DNA from: Ewingella sp049889095
Lineage (GTDB): Bacteria; Pseudomonadota; Gammaproteobacteria; Enterobacterales; Enterobacteriaceae
DNA length: 64,000 bases
Assembly (NCBI GenBank): GCA_049889095.1
Contig: JBLJFK010000012.1
Reading direction: 5' to 3' (one strand)
The notes below the pieces were generated by a model. That model saw only the letters and a list, made by a program, of their open reading frames with translations. It searched no databases and was not told the origin of the DNA. Below are positions 37,039 to 45,330 of this stretch, piece by piece. Position 1 is the first letter of the stretch; each line of letters begins with the position of its first letter. Both the position numbers and the translations under genes were made by a program.

Positions 37039-37040
37039 AT
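37010..37040 (+). promoter_or_regulatory. rph-pyrE promoter
   Basis: TATAAT at 37035-37040 is a consensus -10. TTGATG at 37010 is a possible -35 with a rather long 19-base spacer. The -35 and most of the -10 lie inside the palindromic repeat. Confidence 0.6.
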
Positions 37041-37078
37041 GCGCGGCCAAACATGAATCGCGACCCGGAGATCAACCC

Positions 37079-37795
37079 ATGCGTCCAGCAGGCCGAAATG
37101 CACAACAGGTGCGCCCCCTGACACTGACCCGTAACTATACCAAACATGCTGAAGGCTCAGTTTTAGTGGAATTTGGTGATACCAAAGTGCTTTGTACCGC
37201 CACGGTAGAAGAGGGTGTTCCGCGCTTTCTGAAAGGTCAGGGTCAGGGGTGGATCACTGCCGAATACGGTATGTTGCCACGCTCAACCCATACCCGTAAT
37301 TTCCGTGAAGCAGCTAAAGGTAAACAGGGGGGCCGTACTCTGGAGATCCAACGCCTGATCGCCCGCTCCCTGCGTGCTGCAGTTGATTTGAAAAAGCTTG
37401 GTGAATTCACCATCACGCTGGACTGTGACGTCTTGCAGGCCGATGGCGGCACTCGCACTGCCTCGATTTCCGGTGCCTGTGTGGCATTAGCCGATGCGCT
37501 GAACAAGCTGGTTACCGCAGGTAAGCTGAAAGCTAACCCGATGAAAGGTCTTGTGGCTGCGGTTTCTGTCGGCATTGTGAAGGGTGAAGCGTTATGTGAC
37601 CTTGAGTATGTTGAAGACTCTGCCGCAGAAACCGACATGAACGTGGTGATGATGGAAGACGGTCGTATGATTGAAGTTCAGGGCACGGCGGAAGGCGAGC
37701 CGTTCAGCCATGAAGAGTTACTGAGTCTGTTGTCTCTGGCTCGAGAGGGAATCAACACTATCTTTGCAGCGCAGAAAGCGGCGCTGGCGGAGTAG
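37079..37795 (+). CDS. rph: ribonuclease PH
   Basis: RNase PH is a phosphorolytic 3'-5' exonuclease that trims tRNA precursors. It has 238 aa, the full length. The start MRPAGRNAQQVRPLTLT, the phosphate-binding region GGRTLEIQRLIARSLR and the DCDVLQADGGTRTASI signature are all present. Unlike E. coli K-12, which carries a frameshift in rph, this copy is intact, so pyrE polarity should be normal. Confidence 0.98.
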   Translation: MRPAGRNAQQVRPLTLTRNYTKHAEGSVLVEFGDTKVLCTATVEEGVPRFLKGQGQGWITAEYGMLPRSTHTRNFREAAKGKQGGRTLEIQRLIARSLRAAVDLKKLGEFTITLDCDVLQADGGTRTASISGACVALADALNKLVTAGKLKANPMKGLVAAVSVGIVKGEALCDLEYVEDSAAETDMNVVMMEDGRMIEVQGTAEGEPFSHEELLSLLSLAREGINTIFAAQKAALAE

Positions 37796-37800
37796 TTTTT

Positions 37801-37827
37801 AAGGCGGCTGAAAAGTCGCCTTTTTTA
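37801..37827 (+). terminator. pyrE attenuator
   Basis: AAGGCG and CGCCTT pair around GCTGAAAAGT, followed by TTTTTT, six bases after the rph stop. In E. coli the equivalent terminator is controlled by UTP through translation of the rph end and adjusts pyrE expression. Confidence 0.85.
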
Positions 37828-37880
37828 TGGCCAGCGTGCCGACGATATCAGATGAGAACAGTTTAGAGAGGAAGCACCCC

Positions 37881-38522
37881 ATGAAGGCTTATCAGCGCCA
37901 GTTTATTGAGTTCGCATTGAACAAGCAGGTTTTGAAGTTTGGCGAGTTTACGTTGAAGTCTGGCCGCATCAGCCCTTACTTCTTCAATGCCGGTTTGTTC
38001 AATACCGGACGTGACCTGGCGTTATTGGGCCGTTTTTATGCCGAAGCTTTGATGGATTCTCAGATTGATTTCGATTTACTCTTCGGTCCGGCTTACAAAG
38101 GCATTCCTATTGCCACGACTACGGCGGTCGCGCTGGCAGAACATCACGATCGCGATGTGCCCTATTGCTTTAATCGTAAAGAAGCTAAAGAGCACGGTGA
38201 AGGAGGGTTGCTGGTAGGTAGCCCGTTGCAAGGCCGCGTGATGCTGGTAGATGATGTGATCACCGCCGGAACCGCCATTCGTGAATCCATGGAGATCATT
38301 GCTAAGCATCAGGCAACCCTGGCCGGCGTGATGATTTCTCTCGATCGTCAAGAACGTGGGCGTGCCGATATTTCAGCGATTCAGGAAGTTGAGCGAGATT
38401 ATCATTGTAAGGTGATCTCAATTATTACCCTGGCCGACCTGATTACTTATCTGGAAGAGAAAACCGAAATGGCTGACCACCTGGCGTCAGTCCGCGCTTA
38501 TCAGCAAAAATACGGTATCTGA
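37881..38522 (+). CDS. pyrE: orotate phosphoribosyltransferase
   Basis: PyrE makes orotidine 5'-phosphate from orotate and PRPP in pyrimidine synthesis. It has 213 aa as in E. coli, starting MKAYQRQFIEFA at 37881 with GAGAGGAAG upstream (the open frame begins earlier but is not conserved). The PRPP motif is MLVDDVITAGTA. It lies downstream of the rph attenuator. An unrelated membrane gene starts 33 bases after its stop. Confidence 0.98.
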   Translation: MKAYQRQFIEFALNKQVLKFGEFTLKSGRISPYFFNAGLFNTGRDLALLGRFYAEALMDSQIDFDLLFGPAYKGIPIATTTAVALAEHHDRDVPYCFNRKEAKEHGEGGLLVGSPLQGRVMLVDDVITAGTAIRESMEIIAKHQATLAGVMISLDRQERGRADISAIQEVERDYHCKVISIITLADLITYLEEKTEMADHLASVRAYQQKYGI

Positions 38523-38554
38523 TGCGTCGTCTCTAAACCTGCAAGGAAGTCAGT

Positions 38555-40750
38555 ATGAATCTGTCGTCGCATAAGAATAGTATTATGCCCTCCGGGGAGG
38601 CTGAGCATCTTTGCCGCTCTCTCTCAACGTTAGTGAATACGCCTCCTACCGAAGCCAGCAGGTTAACGCCGGCGACTTACCAGCAAATCCTCAATTATTG
38701 CGGCGTGCGGCCTGACATCTCAGGCTGGCGCAGATTCCTGATGCTGTCTCTCTCCTTGCTGGGATTGCTGGCCTTGGTCGCAGGCATGATATTTTTCATC
38801 GCCTGGAACTGGGCCGCGATGCCGAAGATGGTGAAATTTGCGCTGGCAGAATTATTGATGATTGCGCTGGCTGTGGTGGTTTGGTGGCGCTGGTATGACG
38901 TCATATCACGTGTGGCGCTTTTGGCATTGGGGCTGAGTTTTGGCGGACTGTTTGCATTGTACGGACAGATATACCAGACCGGCGCTGATAGCTGGGAGCT
39001 GTTTCGTGCGTGGACCTATGTCCTCCTTCCTTTGGCACTGATTGGTCGTCAAAATGCACTGTGGTTTTGCACCTGGGTCATCGCTAACCTTGCCTTCCAG
39101 CTTTATCATGCCAGCCGTGTGCTGTTTTTGTCTGATGATTCCCTGCTGATGTATTTGTCCTGGATGGGCGACATCACGCTGTACGTCTACTTCACTATTC
39201 AGGGACTTTTGCTGATCGTGCGCGAAGCGTTGGCTGAGCGTGCGGAGAAAAAAGAATCGCATAACTGGCTAGTGCGCCGCTGGTTACCACGCGCAATGGC
39301 AGCATATTTGCTGATGACGATGACACCTGCCGTCGCCGAAGCCGTTTCATACTGGGGCAGCCTTTATACCAGTAAAATAGTCATTCTTATCTGGGCGGTA
39401 GCGCTACTGGCCGGATACGCTTATTACCGTTATCGTCGCCCTGATTTATGCATGCTGACGCTGGGCGTGATCAGTGTAATGGTCGTAGGTTGCGTGGTGA
39501 TCATGCAACTGTTTGACTTCTCATGGGACGTCGGGAGCCTGTTTGCCGCAGGATGTTTGATGGCGTTATGGCTGGCAGGCGGTGGTGCGTTGCTCTTGTA
39601 CTGGCGGCGTCACCTATACCAGCGACAAGTTGCGGAGATTGCTCACGGCGAAGTTGACGACTTGCTGCATGAACTTCATCAGCATCATCTCCTCAACGAT
39701 GAACAGGTAGCAGACATTAGACAGCGCGATCACTCTGATGACTTGCCGTGGTATTTACGAGCTGTACTGGCTGCGGGTGGCTGGGCAGCGGCACTGATTA
39801 TTCTTTTGCTGCTGGCGCTTATTTTTTATATCACTGATTCACTTGATACTCTGAATGGCATCACACTGATCATCCCTTCATTATTAATCGCGGGTCTGGC
39901 TACTGTCCTTTTACGGGCGCAGGGGATCGGCAAACAGCATATTGGTCTCGCCTGGGCCATCGCCGCCACTTGCGGATTATGCCTGGGTGTCTATTTACTG
40001 ATTGACCCGGAATGGGATGGCAATTTCATACTCGGTTGGTTCTCAATCCTGCCTGTACTGGTTTTTATGGCGCTTTGCATGCCAAACCGCATGTATCGTT
40101 TTATGGCAGTTACTGCGTTTATCGTTTCTCTGGTGTTATCCACAGGTTATAGCGCCAGTTTATATATGCCGCCACGGCTTGCTATCAGCATACTATCGCT
40201 GCTGATAGCCTGTGTTGTGATGCTCTGGTTATGGATTATTAATAGAGCAAACCGGGAGAGAGTGGCTTCCCTGATGTACGGTATCCCTGCCGCATTGATG
40301 CTGCTATGCCTCGCCAGTGTGCATTCTAATTTCATTGATGATTTGTTCTGGGATTTCTCGTTCGCAGCTTACCTGCCTGCTGTTTTGGGCTTTGGTATAG
40401 CCGAAGGTTTAGCGCTGAGCGGCCTGGTTCAGGCTTGTGTCTTCCGGTCACCGATGACGGTGGTTTATCTGCCAGCGGCCATTATTTGCGCAGCTATTGC
40501 TGTTTTTGCGCCGGGCCTTGGTTTGGGGCTGGCACTCTTGCTGGTAGCTCGTTATCTGGGAAGTAAAGGATGGCTGGTGGTATCTGGCTGTTTCCTGATG
40601 CTCTATCTGAGTGAGTGGTACTACTTACTCAGCATCACTCTTTTGCAAAAATCGCTGCTGCTGCTGGTAACCGGCGTAGTTCTTCTGGGGCTTGCCATCG
40701 CCGCGAAAAAATTACTGCCAGCTGGCACGGGAGTGGCTTATGAAAACTAA
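38555..40750 (+). CDS. DUF4401/DUF2157 multi-pass membrane protein
   Basis: This is a large inner membrane protein of 731 aa with about 20 hydrophobic segments. A cytosolic N-terminal stretch and a loop of DUF2157 type (GEVDDLLHELHQHHLLNDEQ, then DDLPWYLRAVLAAGGWAAAL, residues about 368-410) separate two membrane halves. The second half resembles DUF4401. Function is unknown. It overlaps by 11 bases the following GDYXXLXY gene, its usual partner in other bacteria. It has AAGGAAG before the ATG and no terminator after pyrE. Between pyrE and slmA E. coli has no such genes. Confidence 0.82.
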   Translation: MNLSSHKNSIMPSGEAEHLCRSLSTLVNTPPTEASRLTPATYQQILNYCGVRPDISGWRRFLMLSLSLLGLLALVAGMIFFIAWNWAAMPKMVKFALAELLMIALAVVVWWRWYDVISRVALLALGLSFGGLFALYGQIYQTGADSWELFRAWTYVLLPLALIGRQNALWFCTWVIANLAFQLYHASRVLFLSDDSLLMYLSWMGDITLYVYFTIQGLLLIVREALAERAEKKESHNWLVRRWLPRAMAAYLLMTMTPAVAEAVSYWGSLYTSKIVILIWAVALLAGYAYYRYRRPDLCMLTLGVISVMVVGCVVIMQLFDFSWDVGSLFAAGCLMALWLAGGGALLLYWRRHLYQRQVAEIAHGEVDDLLHELHQHHLLNDEQVADIRQRDHSDDLPWYLRAVLAAGGWAAALIILLLLALIFYITDSLDTLNGITLIIPSLLIAGLATVLLRAQGIGKQHIGLAWAIAATCGLCLGVYLLIDPEWDGNFILGWFSILPVLVFMALCMPNRMYRFMAVTAFIVSLVLSTGYSASLYMPPRLAISILSLLIACVVMLWLWIINRANRERVASLMYGIPAALMLLCLASVHSNFIDDLFWDFSFAAYLPAVLGFGIAEGLALSGLVQACVFRSPMTVVYLPAAIICAAIAVFAPGLGLGLALLLVARYLGSKGWLVVSGCFLMLYLSEWYYLLSITLLQKSLLLLVTGVVLLGLAIAAKKLLPAGTGVAYEN

Positions 40751-41273
40751 AAATTTGATGAAGTGGTTAGTCGGTGGCGTCGTGCTGTTAGCGCTGTTTG
40801 CGACCAACGCATCGATTTATAAAAAAGAACAATTATTGAAGCACGGCGTAGTGGTGGTGCTGAAGCTGGCACCCGTCGATCCGCGCTCGCTGATGCAGGG
40901 GGATTATATGGCGCTGAGCTATGCGATTACCCAGCCACTTCAACAGCAACTGTATGAGCAAAGCAGTGCTTGCCGTGATTCCGGCGTGCGATGTTTGCCT
41001 GTCAGCGGGAAAATTGTTGTGGCGTTGGATGCACAGCATCGCGCAGTGAGTGCGGAATTCGACCAGGGACAGACATTGCGTCCACAGGACGTTTTGATGA
41101 AATACCACCGCTACTCCAACTTACTCAATGTTGGTACGAGAAGCTATTTCTTTCAGGAAGGGCATGCAGAACGTTTTGCTAATGCGCGCTATGGTGAATT
41201 TCGCGTTGACCATGATGGTACCGCTTTACTCACTTCTCTTCTTGATGCAAAAGGTGAACGCATTCTGCCCTGA
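40740..41273 (+). CDS. GDYXXLXY domain protein
   Basis: This 177-aa protein has one N-terminal membrane anchor (MKWLVGGVVLLALFATNA) and a periplasmic part. The family signature GDYMALSY lies near residue 64. The start at 40740 lies inside the preceding gene's last codons (ATGA overlap region) and is preferred over a longer frame that would overlap by 59 bases. It probably forms a complex or pathway with the DUF2157 protein. Its biochemical function is unknown. Confidence 0.85.
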   Translation: MKTKNLMKWLVGGVVLLALFATNASIYKKEQLLKHGVVVVLKLAPVDPRSLMQGDYMALSYAITQPLQQQLYEQSSACRDSGVRCLPVSGKIVVALDAQHRAVSAEFDQGQTLRPQDVLMKYHRYSNLLNVGTRSYFFQEGHAERFANARYGEFRVDHDGTALLTSLLDAKGERILP

Positions 41274-41284
41274 GCAGACAAAAG

Positions 41285-41308
41285 AAAAGGGCCGGAAGGC
41301 CCTTTTTC
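41285..41308 (+). terminator. terminator after the GDYXXLXY gene
   Basis: AAAAGGGCC-GGAA-GGCCCTTTTT is a 9-bp perfect stem, usable from both sides, between the convergent membrane operon and slmA. Confidence 0.92.
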
Positions 41309-41323
41309 GCACAGTGCATCGAT

Positions 41324-41920
41324 TTACTGCAATTGAGCGGCTATTAGCGGCCAACGGGTATCAAAATCCTGCGTTGGACGATATTTAAATTCCGAACGTA
41401 CAAAACGCGACAACATTCCTTCGCAGTAAGCCAATAACTGGCTCGCCAGCAAGCTTTCATCCGAGCTATAGCCGCTGCCTTCGCGCATTTTCTTCTCGCG
41501 AAGCACTTGTTTCAGCTGTACCTCGATGCGTTCAAACAACTGATTGATGCGCCCCTGCAGGCGGTCTTGTTCAAACATTAATGCATGGCCGGTCATGATT
41601 CGTGTCAGGCCAGGATTGCGTTCCGCAAAACCAAGAATCAGCAGCAAGATCAAACGAAGTCTGTTCAGCGTATCCTTCTCATCCTGCAAAATCAGGTTGA
41701 TTCGGGTGATCAAACTGTCCTCGATAAACTCAATCAGGCTATCGAACATACGTGTTTTACTGGGAAAATGACGATAAAGTGCAGCTTCAGATACCCCAAC
41801 ATTGGCGGCAAGCTTTGCCGTAGTGATCCTCTGGCTGCCATCGCTGGACTGGAGCATTTGCGCTAACGCCTGCAAAATCTCCTCACGCCGGTTCCTTTTG
41901 GTAGTTTCTTTTTCTGCCAT
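41324..41920 (-). CDS. slmA: nucleoid occlusion factor SlmA
   Basis: SlmA is a TetR-fold protein (198 aa, as in E. coli) that binds specific chromosomal sites and blocks FtsZ rings over the nucleoid. The helix-turn-helix is ITTAKLAANVGVSEAALYRH near residue 40. The open frame extends 20 codons upstream, but MAEKETTKRNRREEI at 41920 is the conserved start. It follows dut after 183 bases on the same strand. Confidence 0.97.
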   Translation of the reverse strand: MAEKETTKRNRREEILQALAQMLQSSDGSQRITTAKLAANVGVSEAALYRHFPSKTRMFDSLIEFIEDSLITRINLILQDEKDTLNRLRLILLLILGFAERNPGLTRIMTGHALMFEQDRLQGRINQLFERIEVQLKQVLREKKMREGSGYSSDESLLASQLLAYCEGMLSRFVRSEFKYRPTQDFDTRWPLIAAQLQ

Positions 41921-42064
41921 GTCTGAATAGACCCTTGCTAAAAACGTCTTAAAACATAAGAGACCACACGCTTGCCGCATGAATCATAGAGATCCTGCGG
42001 CTTATTGGTTCAATACCTTTCAATTATTTTGGGTATTACAATGCGGTCTGGTAGTGATAAGGAT

Positions 42065-42099
42065 CTGTTCAATATCGTGCGCAACGCGCTGCTGAACAG
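42065..42099 (-). other. stem-loop between dut and slmA
   Basis: CTGTTCA (42065-42071) and TGAACAG (42093-42099) are exact inverted arms, with GCGC/GCGC inside. No T-run follows on the minus strand, so it is not a standard terminator. It could be a processing or stability element of the dut-slmA mRNA. Confidence 0.4.
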
Positions 42100-42103
42100 G
42101 TTC

Positions 42104-42559
42104 TTATTGGCGCCCTGAATGGCCAAAGCCACCTTCGCCACGTTCGCTGCTTTCGAAGTCTTCGACCAGATTGAACTCGGCCTGAATGACAGGCACGAAG
42201 ACCATTTGGGCAATACGTTCACCCGGCTCAATGATGAAGGTTGTCTGACTACGGTTCCAGACGGAAACCATCAGTTGGCCCTGATAATCCGAGTCAATCA
42301 GACCAACCAGATTACCTAAGACTACACCATGTTTATGACCGAGACCCGAGCGAGGCAAAATAACTGCTGCCAGATTAGCATCATCGATATGAATAGCCAG
42401 ACCCGTCGGTAATAGGGTGGTTTCACCAGGTTTTAATTCAACAGCCGCATCAAGACAGGCCCGTAAATCAAGCCCCGCAGAACCCGGTGTAGCGTAAGCT
42501 GGTAATGGAAAAGTCGAACCGATACGCGGATCGAGAATTTTAATGTCTATGGTTTTCAT
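42104..42559 (-). CDS. dut: dUTP diphosphatase
   Basis: Dut hydrolyses dUTP to dUMP and PPi, limiting uracil in DNA and feeding dTMP synthesis. It has 151 aa from MKTIDIKILDP, the length in E. coli. An in-frame start six codons upstream is less conserved. The five trimeric dUTPase motifs are present: SAGLDLRA, LPRSGLGHKHG, GNLVGLIDSDYQG, GERIAQMVFVP and RGEGGFGHSG. Its 5' end overlaps coaBC by 20 bases. Confidence 0.97.
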   Translation of the reverse strand: MKTIDIKILDPRIGSTFPLPAYATPGSAGLDLRACLDAAVELKPGETTLLPTGLAIHIDDANLAAVILPRSGLGHKHGVVLGNLVGLIDSDYQGQLMVSVWNRSQTTFIIEPGERIAQMVFVPVIQAEFNLVEDFESSERGEGGFGHSGRQ

Positions 42560-43772
42560 CGTGACAGTTTTCATCATAACGGCTGACTATCTCATCGAGT
42601 AAACGTTGGCCAAGGAGGGTTTTATCACTAAGGGGTAAAACAGCTTCTCCGTCCTGCCAAAAGAGCTGCAAAGCATTGGTATCACCGTTGAAACCATGCC
42701 CTGCAATGGAAACGTCATTGGCGCAAATCAGGTCCAGATTTTTACGAACCCGCTTTTGCCGTGCATATTCTTCCACATTCTGGGTTTCTGCGGCAAATCC
42801 AACAACGTACGGACGGTGGTTTTTCATTGCACCGACGCTGGCGACAATGTCGGGGTTCTTCACCAATTTCAGTGTGATTTCATCGCCTTGCTTTTTGATT
42901 TTCTCATCGGCGATGACCTCAGCACGATAATCAGCAACCGCAGCACAGGAGATAAAAATGTGCTGAGACGTGATGCTGGTTTGCACCTCGCGTTGCATAT
43001 CGAGTGCACTTTCCACATCTACCCGAGTGACGTTGGCAGGCGTTTGCTGTGTTACCGGCCCTGCAATCAGCGTAACGTGAGCGCCCCGAGCAGCGGCGGC
43101 TTTGGCGACAGCAAACCCCATCTTCCCTGAACTGTGGTTGGTGATGAATCTTACCGGATCCAGTGCCTCACGGGTTGGACCCGCGGTGATCATGATATTC
43201 AGGTGGGTCAGATCCCGGCGCGCGGAAAAATGTTCATTCGCCATTTCGACAATCACTAAAGGATCAAGCATCCGGCCCGGCCCGACGTCGCCACAGGCCT
43301 GGCTGCCGCTATCGGGGCCCCATAGCAGCGTGCCGCGCTGGGCCAGGCGGTGCAGGTTCTCCTGCGTAGCAGCAGCCCGGTACATTTGTTGGTTCATGGC
43401 AGGAACGACGGCAATGGGAGCTGCGGTTGCCAGACAGACAGTGGTCAGCAGGTCATTGGCCATACCCGCAGCCATGCGGGCAAGTAAATCCGCTGTTGCT
43501 GGCGCAATAAGAACCAGATCGGCCCATTTGCCTAGTTCAATGTGCCCCATGGCCGCTTCGGCTGCAGGGTCGAGCAGGTCATCGGACACCGGATACCCAG
43601 ACACCGCCTGCAAGCTGAGCGGTGTGATAAACGATTTCGCTGCCGCTGTCATGACCACACGCACTTCAGCGCCTCTGTCGCGCAAACGGCGTACCAATTC
43701 AGGTGCTTTATAAGCAGCGATACCACCGCTAACACCGAGCACAATATGTTTGCCGTAGATCCCCGTCATCAT
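42540..43772 (-). CDS. coaBC: bifunctional phosphopantothenoylcysteine decarboxylase/synthase CoaBC
   Basis: CoaBC (Dfp) carries out two consecutive steps of coenzyme A synthesis. The N-terminal flavoprotein CoaC (about 1-190) has GVSGGIAAYKAPELVRRL, the catalytic His in GHIELGKWADL, PAMNQQMY and the Cys in GSQACGDVGPGRM. The CoaB half carries TAGPTREALDPVRFITNHSSGKMG and AAVADYR, then KKQG and KNPDIV. The start is uncertain: 43772 or 43769 (adjacent ATGs) have a GGA upstream and are favoured over the far ATG at 43805. It is transcribed away from radC and into dut. Confidence 0.96.
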   Translation of the reverse strand: MMTGIYGKHIVLGVSGGIAAYKAPELVRRLRDRGAEVRVVMTAAAKSFITPLSLQAVSGYPVSDDLLDPAAEAAMGHIELGKWADLVLIAPATADLLARMAAGMANDLLTTVCLATAAPIAVVPAMNQQMYRAAATQENLHRLAQRGTLLWGPDSGSQACGDVGPGRMLDPLVIVEMANEHFSARRDLTHLNIMITAGPTREALDPVRFITNHSSGKMGFAVAKAAAARGAHVTLIAGPVTQQTPANVTRVDVESALDMQREVQTSITSQHIFISCAAVADYRAEVIADEKIKKQGDEITLKLVKNPDIVASVGAMKNHRPYVVGFAAETQNVEEYARQKRVRKNLDLICANDVSIAGHGFNGDTNALQLFWQDGEAVLPLSDKTLLGQRLLDEIVSRYDENCHDENHRH

Positions 43773-43951
43773 GATTGTCCGATTCCAAGCAGAAAGAAGC
43801 GACATTTTAGCATAACGCCGATTGATGACAGCATCTGGTGCCGTCCTATGGCGAATAATTAATTATTTGCGCGATGCCTCGCAAGGTTGAAAACGCAGTA
43901 AATGCAGATACAGGAGGGTGTGGCAGTATGTTGCCGCAACAAGGAGCGTGC

Positions 43952-44632
43952 ATGAAAAAGAATAGGGATATCTGGCAAGGAGAACTTGCGCCAAGAGAGA
44001 AATTACTGAAATTGGGTGCCGGAGCATTATCAGACATCGAGTTGCTAGCCATTTTCTTGCGCACGGGAGGAAGAGGTCTAAATGTGATTAAACTGGCTGA
44101 AAGTATGATTGAGCACTTTGGCTCATTGCACCATCTTATGTTGGCTGAGTTCGAAGAGGTAAATGCCATTAAAGGTCTTGGCTTGGTCAAGTATGTGCAG
44201 TTATCTGCCGTGTCAGAGTTATCACGACGTTGCCATGCCAGCCATCTTTCCAGTGAAAGTGCGCTGCTAAACCCGGCAATAATCCAACAATACTTACAAA
44301 ATATTCTCGCTTATCGCGAAAGAGAGGTGTTTTTGGTACTTTTTCTCGACAATCAACATCGCGTTATTCGCCATGAGGAGATGTTTGCTGGTACCATTAG
44401 CAGCGTAGAAATTCATCCTCGCGAAATTGTTCGCGAGGCGCTAAAGGTTAATGCGGCAGCTATCATTCTGGCGCATAATCACCCGTCCGGCGTAGCTGAA
44501 CCCAGCGCAATGGACATTCGGGTGACCGAGCAGATAATAAAAGCCTGCCAACTGTTGGGTATTCGTGTGCTTGACCATTTAGTCATAGGCCACGGAGAAA
44601 CGGTCTCTTTTGCCGAGCGCGGTTGGATTTAG
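43952..44632 (+). CDS. radC: RadC family protein (JAB/MPN domain)
   Basis: This 226-aa protein has a helix-hairpin-helix N-terminal part and a C-terminal JAMM/MPN+ domain with the metal signature HNHPSG (in ILAHNHPSGVAEPSAMD) and a Glu in GTISSVEIHPREI. Despite its name, a direct DNA repair role is not established. AAGGAG precedes the ATG at 43952, so the longer open frame is disregarded. It is divergent from coaBC. An 18-bp perfect palindrome AAGATCCTTAAGGATCTT follows at 44645. Confidence 0.93.
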   Translation: MKKNRDIWQGELAPREKLLKLGAGALSDIELLAIFLRTGGRGLNVIKLAESMIEHFGSLHHLMLAEFEEVNAIKGLGLVKYVQLSAVSELSRRCHASHLSSESALLNPAIIQQYLQNILAYREREVFLVLFLDNQHRVIRHEEMFAGTISSVEIHPREIVREALKVNAAAIILAHNHPSGVAEPSAMDIRVTEQIIKACQLLGIRVLDHLVIGHGETVSFAERGWI

Positions 44633-44644
44633 ACTTCTTTTTTG

Positions 44645-44666
44645 AAGATCCTTAAGGATCTTTAGT
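44645..44666 (+). terminator. palindrome after radC, possible weak terminator
   Basis: AAGATCCTTAAGGATCTT is a perfect palindrome followed by TAGTTGTT. The stem has almost no loop in RNA and a poor T-run, so it may be a weak terminator or a protein site just before the rpmB promoter. Confidence 0.4.
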
Positions 44667-44676
44667 TGTTCGGGAC

Positions 44677-44705
44677 TTGAGCACTTACGCTACAGAGCGT
44701 ATACT
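44677..44705 (+). promoter_or_regulatory. rpmB-rpmG promoter
   Basis: TTGAGC (44677-44682) and TATACT (44700-44705) are separated by 17 bases, a strong sigma-70 promoter. The start is expected near 44712, leaving a leader of about 188 nt before rpmB. Confidence 0.8.
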
Positions 44706-44738
44706 ACGCCACCTTTGAGAATCTTGGGTTTGGCGTTA

Positions 44739-44832
44739 AGAGCCTATCTCAGCAGGTTTCATACCTGATGATTTGGTTTTTTACCCGACGACAGTGAGTC
44801 GGTTCTCAGTGGAGTTTGCTGAGATGGGCTCT
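44739..44832 (+). promoter_or_regulatory. candidate structured RNA leader of rpmB
   Basis: AGAGCCTATCTCAGCA (44739-44754) pairs over all 16 positions (one G-U) with TGCTGAGATGGGCTCT (44817-44832). The enclosed 62 nt contain the stem CCGAC/GTCGG (44785-44802). CAGGT/ACCTG (44753-44767) competes with the last bases of the closing arm. This multi-branch shape, in a long leader before a ribosomal-protein operon, suggests autogenous control. I know of no described element here. Confidence 0.5.
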
Positions 44833-44899
44833 AAAAGCCTGACGAGGCGGCCATACCCTATACGAAGCTCGAGCTGATTTGATTTTTGGAGATATAGAC

Positions 44900-45136
44900 A
44901 TGTCCCGAGTCTGCCAAGTTACTGGCAAGCGCCCGGTGAGCGGTAACAACCGTTCCCACGCAATGAACGCGACCAAACGCCGTTTTCTGCCAAACCTGCA
45001 CTCACACCGTTTTTGGGTTGAGGCTGAGAAGCGCTTTGTAACTCTGCGCGTATCTGCTAAAGGTATGCGTGTTATTGATAAGAAGGGTATTGAGACGGTC
45101 TTGGCCGATCTGCGTACCCGCGGTGAGAAGTATTAA
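44900..45136 (+). CDS. rpmB: 50S ribosomal protein L28
   Basis: L28 is a 78-aa structural protein of the large subunit, here MSRVCQVTGKRPVSGNNRSH through DLRTRGEKY. It is nearly identical in length and sequence type to E. coli. The start is the conserved ATG at 44900 with TTGGAGAT upstream. The frame remains open to the left but is not conserved. rpmG follows 11 bases later. Confidence 0.98.
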   Translation: MSRVCQVTGKRPVSGNNRSHAMNATKRRFLPNLHSHRFWVEAEKRFVTLRVSAKGMRVIDKKGIETVLADLRTRGEKY

Positions 45137-45147
45137 GGAACTGAATC

Positions 45148-45315
45148 ATGGCTAAAGGTGTTCGCGAGAAGATCAAGCTGGTTTCTTCTGCTGGTACTGG
45201 TCACTTCTATACCACTACGAAGAACAAGCGCACTAAGCCGGAAAAATTGGAACTGAAGAAATTCGATCCAGTTGTCCGTCAACATGTGATCTATAAAGAA
45301 GCTAAAATTAAATAG
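45148..45315 (+). CDS. rpmG: 50S ribosomal protein L33
   Basis: L33 is a 55-aa large-subunit protein starting MAKGVREKIKLVSSAGTGHF and ending IYKEAKIK. It is too short for many ORF cut-offs but is unmistakable. AAGGA precedes the ATG. It lacks the paired cysteines of zinc-binding L33 forms, as is usual in enterobacteria. It is cotranscribed with rpmB. Confidence 0.98.
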   Translation: MAKGVREKIKLVSSAGTGHFYTTTKNKRTKPEKLELKKFDPVVRQHVIYKEAKIK

Positions 45316-45330
45316 TTTTAGTGGATTAAT

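Noticed and set aside
40136..40144. Perfect DnaA box TTATCCACA inside the DUF2157 gene
   Set aside because: One such 9-mer is expected by chance in a window of this size on two strands, and it is isolated within a coding region.
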